DNA of 6,152 nt from Anaerohalosphaeraceae bacterium. Its GTDB lineage: Bacteria > Planctomycetota > Phycisphaerae > Sedimentisphaerales > Anaerohalosphaeraceae. The stretch lies in the NCBI GenBank assembly GCA_030671565.1, contig DAOVIC010000107.1, positions 1 to 6,152 of the forward strand. Reading direction: 5' to 3'. Numbering within the stretch: position 1 is the first letter of the stretch; each line of letters starts with the position of its first letter. The notes beneath the pieces are model-generated. The model did not search any database, had not been told where the DNA came from, and saw nothing but the letters and a program-made list of their open reading frames with translations. The translations under genes were made by a program, and so were the position numbers. Below, piece after piece: positions 1 through 4,979 of this stretch.

Positions 1-3
1 ATT

Positions 4-678
4 TTAATTTTTACATTCTAATTCCGGCCTCGGATCCCATTGCACTTCCTTGCGAACGATCTCTCCTGAAAGCATCTCCGCTTCAAGACCAAGAAGTGAC
101 AAAAGTTCGCCAGGCCGTACCGAACCCTTCTCTGTAATAGAACACCTCACTCGAACTGTTTTTCCATCGAGGTCTACCGATTCGATAAAAGCACCGACAT
201 TGACTGTCCGCGCCCGCTTGCGCTTCGACCCCTTACGACCGACCATGATCTCTCTGCCGGCACGAATATTTTCACAAAAGGTTTCATACCCGCCCTGGAA
301 ACTGCCCTCGAACGCAGATTCCCCAACCCCGAATTCATACAATGCCGATTGAGCCTTAAAAGAAGTTTTAGCAGGACAAAGAAAAACATCGTTGATCTGA
401 CAACCTTCGGGCACCTGACTGGATATCGAATCTTTCAGCTTGCAAATGTCATTACTATCGCTTGACTCTATAGACGCAGTCAAAATATCTTTCTCTGTCG
501 AGACCCCAACAGTCCGCGGAAGAGGCAGAGACATCCTCGGATGCGGATTAAATCCTTCAGAGTAATTCAATTCAACGCCTGCCCGTATCAAGGCACGCTC
601 AAGCATCGTCGCTGTCTGACGGTGAGACAGAAAACGCAAACTACCGCGTACCGTAAAGCTGATTACAAGTGTTTCCAT
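4..678 (-). CDS. DUF2344 / TIGR03936-type radical SAM-linked protein
   Basis: A 224-residue protein of the DUF2344 ('radical SAM-linked protein') family. The N-terminal signature is clear: GSLRFLSHRQ at residues 12-21, then ERALIRAG (27-34) and YSEGFNPHPRMS (39-50), followed by a GVSTEKD segment. A basic stretch GRKGSKRKRAR lies at 147-157, and the C-terminal SITEKGSVRPGELLSLLGLE (180-199) also fits the family. In many bacteria this domain is fused to, or encoded beside, a B12-binding radical SAM protein, often near RNase E/G and ribosomal protein L21 genes. Its biochemical role is not established. I chose the ATG at 678 rather than the in-frame ATG at 723 because homologues begin a few residues before the LRFLSH motif and the longer form would overlap ptsI. 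The ptsI stop is 10 nt upstream. A GGAGG lies 18 nt before the ATG, too far for ideal spacing, so translational coupling to ptsI is likely. The gene is complete but ends at the window edge, so the expected partner cannot be seen. Confidence 0.88.
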   Translation of the reverse strand: METLVISFTVRGSLRFLSHRQTATMLERALIRAGVELNYSEGFNPHPRMSLPLPRTVGVSTEKDILTASIESSDSNDICKLKDSISSQVPEGCQINDVFLCPAKTSFKAQSALYEFGVGESAFEGSFQGGYETFCENIRAGREIMVGRKGSKRKRARTVNVGAFIESVDLDGKTVRVRCSITEKGSVRPGELLSLLGLEAEMLSGEIVRKEVQWDPRPELECKN

Positions 679-688
679 TTTGCAGGCG

Positions 689-2425
689 CTAAAAGGCCTC
701 CGGAAGTATCTTGATCGCAGCATCTCGAACGTAGTTCTTTATCTGACGCTGAGAATCCATAGACGATATTTTTCGTGCAAGCTGATTACATTCTTCGATC
801 GTCACCGAACGAATGATCTGTTTTATTTCAGGTATCATCGGCGGTGCAAGTGAAAGACTCCTTACCCCCATACCCAGAAGAAGCATAATATACTCAGGAT
901 CGGAAGCAACTTCACCGCAAACACTAAGCTTCACCTTTGCCTTGTGAGCGTCATGTATTACACCCCTCAAAAGGCGAAGCACTGCCGGATCAGCAACCGA
1001 ATAAAGCGACGAAACACGCTCGTTGGCCCTGTCAACCGCAAGAGTATACTGGATAAGGTCGTTCGTTCCGATACTGAAAAAATCGCAGTCTTTCGCCAAA
1101 AGCGATGCCATCAACGCAGCACTCGGAGTCTCGATCATCGCACCTATCTGAATTGACGCATTGTAAGGAACTGCATACTCGTCAAGGTCCTCCATAACAT
1201 CGCGAAGGATCATCTTAGCCTGCCGAAGCTCCTGCAAATTCGTTATCATCGGGAACATGATCCGAACATCCCCAAGCACCGACGCCCGCAGAATTGCCCG
1301 CAGCTGGGTCTTAAAAAGCATCAGATTCTGCAAACAATACCGGATCGATTTCAATCCGAGAACAGGATTACCCTCAGGAGCCGAACGCTTACCGTGAGGA
1401 AGCTTGTCACCGCCAAGATCCATCGTACGTATGACAATAGGCTGATCCTTAAAGTTTTGAACCGTCTCAGAATAAGCCTCGTAATGATCCTCTTCTGTAG
1501 GCGCCGAACCGCTGTACAGATACAAAAACTCCGAACGGTAAAGTCCGATACCCTGGGCCCCGTTCTCAACCGCAAGGTGCGCTTCTCCGGGAAATTCGAT
1601 GTTACCCAGAAGTTCGATCTCAACACCGTCTCGTGTGATAGAAGGCTTATCGGAAAGAGCCTTAAGCTTAGTCTCCAAACGGCTAAAATCACGGGCATAA
1701 CGCTCATACTGAACAAGTGCGTCTTCGTCCGGGTCGATGATAACAACACCGCGGTTACCGTCGATAATAACCGTACTCTCGGAAGTTATCGTAGATGTTA
1801 TATCTTCCAGCGCAACGACCGCAGGTATCGCCAAACACCTTGCAACGATAGCCGTATGACTCGTACGACCACCCGCGTCCGTGGCGAAACCTTTTACGAA
1901 CGTACGATTCAAACCCGCCGTCTGCGTAGGGGTAAGGTCGTGGGCGATGATCACAACTTCTTCGCTCAACTGGTCGACATCGCGAGTTATCTTACCCAAT
2001 AACTGAGTAAGCAGACGCTTTTCGATATCGTAAATATCTGCCGCACGCTCGCTGATATAAGAATCCTCAACCGCTGCCAACTGAGACGCCGCTTCTCGAA
2101 GAATGGTAGATACAGCGTACTCGGCGGTGATAAGATCGTCCGTAATAAACGTCCTGATACGCTCCTTGAGACTTTCATCACGCAAAAAACTAAGATGAAC
2201 GGCAAAAATATCGAGGATGCTTTCCTCGACCATTTCCTGACCACGGCCAAAAGCCGTCAGTTCCGCCTCCGCACCGCCGAACGCATCGTCAACACGCTTG
2301 ATCTGCTCGTCGATTTGAGTCGGCGCAATAGAACGTCTCGGGATTCGGTAATCCTTCGAATCTATGATAAACGGTTTGGAGATCGCTATACCAGGCGATA
2401 CCGCTATACCTTTCTTAATTTCCAT
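689..2425 (-). CDS. ptsI: PTS Enzyme I (phosphoenolpyruvate-protein phosphotransferase)
   Basis: Cytosolic Enzyme I, 578 residues against about 575 in the usual family member. It takes phosphate from phosphoenolpyruvate onto an active-site histidine and passes it to HPr. Domains in order: N-terminal helical and phosphohistidine region (about 1-230), with GGRTSHTAIVAR at 185-196 giving the phospho-acceptor His190; then the PEP-binding TIM-barrel domain (about 260-578). Visible PEP-site residues include Arg297 in GLYRSEFL, Arg333 in IRTMDLGGDK, Glu432 in GAMIETPSA, Asn455/Asp456 in FSIGTNDLIQYTLAVDRAN and the catalytic Cys503 in SVCGEVASDP. All are one position off E. coli numbering. There is no N-terminal GAF domain, so it is a canonical EI rather than a PtsP-type EI-Ntr. 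The start MEIKKGIAVSPGIA is typical. Two AAGG motifs lie upstream, 10 nt and 3 nt from the ATG. It lies 107 nt downstream of ptsH and 10 nt before the DUF2344 gene. The protein appears intact. Confidence 0.98.
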   Translation of the reverse strand: MEIKKGIAVSPGIAISKPFIIDSKDYRIPRRSIAPTQIDEQIKRVDDAFGGAEAELTAFGRGQEMVEESILDIFAVHLSFLRDESLKERIRTFITDDLITAEYAVSTILREAASQLAAVEDSYISERAADIYDIEKRLLTQLLGKITRDVDQLSEEVVIIAHDLTPTQTAGLNRTFVKGFATDAGGRTSHTAIVARCLAIPAVVALEDITSTITSESTVIIDGNRGVVIIDPDEDALVQYERYARDFSRLETKLKALSDKPSITRDGVEIELLGNIEFPGEAHLAVENGAQGIGLYRSEFLYLYSGSAPTEEDHYEAYSETVQNFKDQPIVIRTMDLGGDKLPHGKRSAPEGNPVLGLKSIRYCLQNLMLFKTQLRAILRASVLGDVRIMFPMITNLQELRQAKMILRDVMEDLDEYAVPYNASIQIGAMIETPSAALMASLLAKDCDFFSIGTNDLIQYTLAVDRANERVSSLYSVADPAVLRLLRGVIHDAHKAKVKLSVCGEVASDPEYIMLLLGMGVRSLSLAPPMIPEIKQIIRSVTIEECNQLARKISSMDSQRQIKNYVRDAAIKILPEAF

Positions 2426-2428
2426 GCG

Positions 2429-2439
2429 CCTTATACCTT
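2429..2439 (-). promoter_or_regulatory. ptsI ribosome binding region (doubled AAGG)
   Basis: On the minus strand the sequence before the ptsI ATG reads AAGGTATAAGG then CGC. The upstream AAGG is 10 nt from the start codon and the downstream one only 3 nt. Neither is ideally spaced, so which one is used cannot be decided from sequence. Confidence 0.4.
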
Positions 2440-2483
2440 ATGATTTTTTCTGCCAACCTCGGCCATAGTCAAGCAAAGCGAAA

Positions 2484-2513
2484 TCCCGAAGGGACTCTAC
2501 CCGCCGAAGGCGG
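2484..2513 (-). repeat. Twin short hairpins between ptsH and ptsI
   Basis: Two compact inverted repeats lie in tandem. TCCC-GAA-GGGA is at 2484-2494 and CCGCC-GAA-GGCGG at 2501-2513, separated by 6 nt. In the minus-strand transcript both loops read UUC. The first hairpin can be extended to 6 bp by an A-U and a G-U pair, and the second is 5 bp of pure G/C. No T-run follows, so this is not a standard intrinsic terminator. It resembles a small REP-like intergenic element or an mRNA processing/stability element separating HPr from Enzyme I expression. Its nature is inferred. Confidence 0.45.
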
Positions 2514-2532
2514 AAAGCCTCAAATTTCCATT

Positions 2533-2850
2533 TTAATCTTTGGATTTTGCATTTTCATCCGTCACAACGCCAGGCTCGTCAAACATCTTCACTTCTACAA
2601 GATCTCTGATCTCTTCGATCGCTTCGCAAGAATCATTGCCCTTGGCTTTTACCATCAAACGCGTCCCGCAAGTTGCGGCAAGCATCGTCATCTGCATGAT
2701 ACTTTTCGCATCGACGGTGGTCTCGCCATTAGTAACCGTGATCTCTGAATCAAAGCGCGTAGCCACATCTACAAACTGCATCGCAGGTCGCATATGCAGC
2801 CCATCTACATTCATTATCTCAACTTCAATTTCAGACACATTAGGTGTCAA
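2533..2850 (-). CDS. ptsH: HPr phosphocarrier protein
   Basis: Small cytosolic PTS phosphocarrier that accepts phosphate from Enzyme I and hands it to EIIA domains. The active-site motif DGLHMRPAMQFV is present, with phospho-acceptor His19 and Arg21 in the chosen numbering. A second conserved region, VDAKSIMQMTMLAA, carries Ser50, the equivalent of the serine that HPr kinase/phosphorylase modifies in Gram-positive and some other bacteria. No hprK gene is visible here. I chose the TTG at 2850 (105 residues), not the TTG at 2865, because a strong GGGGAG Shine-Dalgarno at 2858-2863 sits 7 nt before it and would lie inside the longer reading frame. No ATG precedes the active site except one too close to it. 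Compared with the usual 85-90 residues, the protein has about 4 extra N-terminal residues and an acidic, probably disordered tail of about 13 residues (from PGVVTDE on). It sits 64 nt after the EIIA gene. Confidence 0.95.
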   Translation of the reverse strand: MTPNVSEIEVEIMNVDGLHMRPAMQFVDVATRFDSEITVTNGETTVDAKSIMQMTMLAATCGTRLMVKAKGNDSCEAIEEIRDLVEVKMFDEPGVVTDENAKSKD

Positions 2851-2857
2851 AATAATA

Positions 2858-2863
2858 CTCCCC
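2858..2863 (-). promoter_or_regulatory. ptsH Shine-Dalgarno (decides TTG start at 2850)
   Basis: GGGGAG on the minus strand, 7 nt before TTG at 2848-2850. It overlaps codons 1-3 of the longer possible reading frame starting at 2865, which argues strongly for the shorter HPr. Confidence 0.75.
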
Positions 2864-2892
2864 AAAAAAACAAATGCTCACAAAAACATTTG
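2864..2892 (-). terminator. Weak hairpin plus T-run between ptsN and ptsH
   Basis: On the minus strand CAAATG (2887-2892) and CATTTG (2871-2876) form an inverted repeat with a 10-nt spacer, followed directly by seven T residues (2864-2870) and then the ptsH Shine-Dalgarno. The layout is that of an intrinsic terminator or attenuator, but the stem is short and A/T-rich, so at most partial termination is expected. It may be chance in an A/T-rich spacer. Confidence 0.25.
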
Positions 2893-2914
2893 CCGGTTAC
2901 GCCTGTTCTTACTT

Positions 2915-3388
2915 CTAAGCATCAAAATCCGCATCATGATCGACGATTGCTTCCTTAATCGCCTCTTCAGTCGTCGCCTGCCGCAGGAATTTCCGGAAAT
3001 CGTCTTTCTGAAGATTCCTGAAAATATTTTCCATCGCCTGAAGATGCTTATCAGGATTACCGTCGGGACTCAAAAGAAGGATAACAGAATAAACCGGCTT
3101 TTTATCAAGCGAAGAAAATTCGACACCTTCGACACTCCCGCCGACAGCAGCAACCACATCCGAAATATCGGGGTGCTTAACGTGAGGAACCGCAACGCCT
3201 TTTCCAATGCCCGTACTCGCCTCGCCTTCACGGGCGATTACTGCCTTGGCGATCTCATCGGCATTTGCTTTGCCAAGTTTGCCCGCTTTGCCAAGTGCGC
3301 CTATCAACTCAACGATAACATCATTGCGATCCGAAGATGCCAACTGTGGGATCACTGCTTCAAAACACACAAAATCTGATAACTTCAT
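2915..3388 (-). CDS. ptsN: PTS EIIA domain protein, nitrogen-regulatory/fructose type (PtsN-like)
   Basis: A stand-alone EIIA domain of 157 residues (E. coli PtsN has 163). The motif GIGKGVAVPHVKHP at 60-73 contains the phospho-acceptor His69. NPDKHLQAMENIFRNL (111-126) supplies the second conserved histidine, His115. The REGEASTGIG segment just before the active site is also typical. I chose ATG 3388 over the longer reading frame from 3409 because GGGAG lies 5 nt before it and the resulting MKLSDFV start is what the family shows. In proteobacteria PtsN is phosphorylated by a PTS-Ntr chain and regulates potassium transport, phosphate sensing and other processes. Here its immediate neighbours are HPr and Enzyme I, its probable phosphate donors, and hpf upstream, as in rpoN-hpf-ptsN loci. 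No EIIB or EIIC domain is fused or adjacent, so a regulatory output is inferred. The target is unknown. Confidence 0.93.
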   Translation of the reverse strand: MKLSDFVCFEAVIPQLASSDRNDVIVELIGALGKAGKLGKANADEIAKAVIAREGEASTGIGKGVAVPHVKHPDISDVVAAVGGSVEGVEFSSLDKKPVYSVILLLSPDGNPDKHLQAMENIFRNLQKDDFRKFLRQATTEEAIKEAIVDHDADFDA

Positions 3389-3393
3389 ATTAA

Positions 3394-3400
3394 CTCCCAA
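3394..3400 (-). promoter_or_regulatory. ptsN Shine-Dalgarno
   Basis: TTGGGAG on the minus strand, 5 nt before ATG 3386-3388. It lies inside the extended reading frame from 3409 and so supports the shorter protein. Confidence 0.75.
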
Positions 3401-3452
3401 ACAACACATTTATAACTGGGACATCGCTCGAGATTTCCCGTTTATCCGCGGC

Positions 3453-3555
3453 CAGGTGCCGTTGAAACAACAATCTGCATCTTACTCGCGAAATTTTACC
3501 ACCCTAAAGGGTGTACAATTACAACTCACGTTGACGGTACCTGCCCTTCAACGGC
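3453..3555 (-). promoter_or_regulatory. Structured leader candidate upstream of ptsN
   Basis: The 182-nt gap between hpf and ptsN contains a perfect 9-bp inverted repeat, GCCGTTGAA (3458-3466) with TTCAACGGC (3547-3555), enclosing 80 nt. The same arms have competing partners. CAGGT (3453-3457) plus the next bases can pair with ACCTG (3539-3543) and adjacent bases (9 of 10 positions), and CGTTGA (3529-3534) can pair locally with TCAACG (3548-3553). A separate hairpin, CACCC-TAAA-GGGTG, sits at 3500-3513. Mutually exclusive pairings ahead of a regulatory gene suggest an attenuator or translational switch. No known riboswitch class is recognised and the function is inferred. Confidence 0.35.
3500..3513 (-). 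repeat. Short palindrome CACCCTAAAGGGTG
   Basis: A near-perfect 14-bp palindrome (6-bp arms, 2-nt centre) in the hpf-ptsN gap. In the minus-strand RNA it would form a tight hairpin with a 4-nt loop. It could equally be a protein-binding site. TAAAAT follows it on the minus strand, but no well-spaced -35 box is found, so I do not call a promoter. Confidence 0.35.
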
Positions 3556-3570
3556 TGAAAAAAAAGACGC

Positions 3571-3915
3571 TTACTCGCCTCCCGGCTCTAAACTTGTTGG
3601 ACCTTCGCCAGCGCCGGGTATATGCTTATTATTACGCTGCTTTTCTTTCTTGCGACGAAGCTGCCGCTCAAGCTTGTGAACCGCAAGATCGATACAGGTA
3701 ATAGTGTCGTCACCGGATTCCGTCGCAACAAAAATATTACCATGTTCACCTCTTGCGATCACCTCGACGCCGGGATCGGAACCGTTACCCTCAATGATAA
3801 CCTCTACCTGATTGATCCCGTCAAAATATCGCGGAAGTTTCTCGGTCCTTTCTTGAGCATGATCCCTGATCTCGTCCGTGATGTCAAAATGTTTACCCGT
3901 AATCGTAAAAAGCAT
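3571..3915 (-). CDS. hpf: Ribosome hibernation promoting factor, short HPF/RaiA family
   Basis: A 114-residue protein of the HPF/RaiA (sigma-54 modulation, S30AE) family, which binds the decoding centre of the 30S subunit in starved cells and keeps ribosomes inactive. The first helix carries GKHFDITDEIRDHAQERTEKL (residues 7-27). The strands VEVIIEG (37-43) and VEVIARGEHGNIFVATESGDD (50-70) follow, then helix 2, TCIDLAVHKLERQLRRKKEKQR, ending in a very basic segment as usual. There is no long C-terminal dimerisation domain, so it is a short-form protein, closer to RaiA in length, with a Gly/Pro-rich tail from about residue 99. I chose ATG 3915 because AAGGAG (3922-3927) is 6 nt before it. The ATG at 3921 abuts that Shine-Dalgarno with no spacing. 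It lies between DUF502 (43 nt) and ptsN (182 nt). The hpf-ptsN pairing echoes proteobacterial rpoN operons. Confidence 0.95.
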   Translation of the reverse strand: MLFTITGKHFDITDEIRDHAQERTEKLPRYFDGINQVEVIIEGNGSDPGVEVIARGEHGNIFVATESGDDTITCIDLAVHKLERQLRRKKEKQRNNKHIPGAGEGPTSLEPGGE

Positions 3916-3921
3916 TCGCAT

Positions 3922-3927
3922 CTCCTT
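3922..3927 (-). promoter_or_regulatory. hpf Shine-Dalgarno (decides start at 3915)
   Basis: AAGGAG on the minus strand is immediately followed by ATG (3919-3921), then CGA and a second in-frame ATG (3913-3915). Only the second has normal spacing (6 nt). Confidence 0.7.
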
Positions 3928-3958
3928 ATCTAAAAAATACTAATCCGCATGTCCAAAA

Positions 3959-4780
3959 CTATACGTCCTCGTCTTTTTCCTTGTTCACCATCGCCTCGAA
4001 CGCTGCCTGCTCGGCGGGAGTGATAACTCCACCCGAAATCGTAAAACGCAGGGCCTCTTCAACTGTCATGTCCAGATCGATCGTCTCGTCCTTCATTGTC
4101 ATAATAACATAACCAGTAAAAGGCGTCGGTGAAGAAGGCACAAAAACTGTCAGAACTTCCTTGTCAACTGCATTCGCGACTTTCTTGATACCTGTACCAG
4201 TAACAAGTGCAAGCGACCAGACACCCTTCCGGGGGTATTGTATCGCCACAACATTGTTAAATGCCATCTTCTTCTTCGCCAGAAAAAATTCCGTTATCTC
4301 CTTGATATACGGATATACCTTTCTGACAAGAGGTATATTAGCAATTGCATTTTCGATCATATGCAGCAAACGCTTGCCAACAAAACTCGCAAGGAATGCG
4401 CCTAAAAAACAAACGCCTACCACCGCGATCAAAAAACCGGCAAACTGACCGCCGCCGCGTACCCAGTAGTCTTCCGCTTCTTTGATCCTGACTTCCTGGA
4501 CAAATGAATCTTCCGATATCTTTTCGCTCAGAAAATCGGGCTGACCGATAAGCTCCGGATAATTCGTACGGGCATACTCTATCTTGGCCTCTTGATCGAC
4601 GGGAGGATACCAGTCCGTCGACAAAACCATCACCTGTACGATCCCCTGGTTGATGGGCTGAGCTATGTTCTTCTCTATGAAAAAATAGCACTGGATAAAT
4701 ATCCAGATGGTCAGAACGGTCGGCAGCAGCGCTGCCAGCCCCCGGAGAAAATAAGTTCTAAAATTTTTAAAAGCAAGCAT
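3959..4780 (-). CDS. DUF502 family membrane protein
   Basis: A 273-residue inner-membrane protein of the DUF502 family, whose molecular function is not firmly known. The N-terminus LRGLAALLPTVLTIWIFIQ (residues 12-30) is the first membrane helix. The second is about 112-133. Family signatures follow: IPLVRKVYPYIKE (149-161), QYPRKGVWSLALVTG (181-195), VFVPSSPTPFTGY (212-224) and the DLDMTVEEALRFTISGG region (235-251). Between the two helices lies a soluble segment of about 75 residues (36-111), rich in acidic and aromatic residues, longer than I expect for the family. The ATG at 4780 is preferred because the protein begins at the usual point. Its nearest AAGGA is 14 nt upstream, in the loop of a small hairpin. 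The C-terminus is charged (NKEKDEDV). It lies just upstream of hpf and probably shares a transcript with it. Confidence 0.92.
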   Translation of the reverse strand: MLAFKNFRTYFLRGLAALLPTVLTIWIFIQCYFFIEKNIAQPINQGIVQVMVLSTDWYPPVDQEAKIEYARTNYPELIGQPDFLSEKISEDSFVQEVRIKEAEDYWVRGGGQFAGFLIAVVGVCFLGAFLASFVGKRLLHMIENAIANIPLVRKVYPYIKEITEFFLAKKKMAFNNVVAIQYPRKGVWSLALVTGTGIKKVANAVDKEVLTVFVPSSPTPFTGYVIMTMKDETIDLDMTVEEALRFTISGGVITPAEQAAFEAMVNKEKDEDV

Positions 4781-4788
4781 ATTAATAA

Positions 4789-4804
4789 CTACAGTCCTTT
4801 GTAG
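4789..4804 (-). promoter_or_regulatory. Hairpin presenting the DUF502 Shine-Dalgarno
   Basis: In the minus-strand RNA CUACA and UGUAG form a 5-bp stem with the loop AAGGAC, placing the only Shine-Dalgarno-like sequence in a loop 14 nt from the ATG. It may influence translation, but a 5-bp stem could be chance. Confidence 0.3.
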
Positions 4805-4919
4805 ATCATAGTTAAGATAATTCCAAAAATCCGGTTAAGAAAATCTCAAAAATATAGTCAAGAGCACCACAAAATCCAGCCAAACGCATCTCGAAAATAT
4901 AGTTAAGAGCATCACAAAA
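4805..4919 (-). repeat. 45-bp tandem repeats upstream of DUF502
   Basis: Two directly adjacent 45-bp units, 4875-4919 and 4830-4874, match at 35 of 45 positions without any gap. The first 32 positions match at 29. A third, decayed copy starts at 4829 and keeps CTTAACTAT. Each unit carries on the minus strand the core CTCTTRACTATATTTT. The 199-bp gap between the flippase-like gene and DUF502 contains this array and no convincing gene. The regular spacing suits an operator array or a decaying minisatellite. I see no well-spaced sigma70 promoter built on the TATATT cores. Confidence 0.65.
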
Positions 4920-4979
4920 AACGGTACTTCACAAGGTCATAATTATGCACTTTTTGCGCACAATTTACCCACTACAAAG

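Noticed and set aside
679..723. Longer N-terminus for the DUF2344 protein from ATG 723
   Set aside because: It would overlap ptsI by 35 bp and add residues (MLRSRYFRRPFSACK) not seen in the family.
1394..2002. Plus-strand open frame of 202 codons
   Set aside because: Antisense to the conserved core of ptsI; Arg-rich composition typical of a shadow frame.
2540..3379. Plus-strand open frame of 279 codons
   Set aside because: It lies opposite ptsH and ptsN, both with intact catalytic motifs, and its translation resembles no family; it also runs across the ptsN-ptsH gap.
3491..3520. Possible promoter TTGTAC / TAAAAT before ptsN on the minus strand
   Set aside because: The spacing between the boxes is 14 nt, or 20 nt using TTGTAA, neither suitable for sigma70.
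3529..3568. Intrinsic terminator after hpf
   Set aside because: The T-run precedes rather than follows the hairpin on the minus strand.
3207..3701. Plus-strand open frame of 164 codons
   Set aside because: Spans the ends of ptsN and hpf in antisense, with no domain or ribosome site.
4842..4919. CRISPR-like repeats
   Set aside because: The repeat copies are directly adjacent with no spacers, only two good copies exist, and there are no cas genes.
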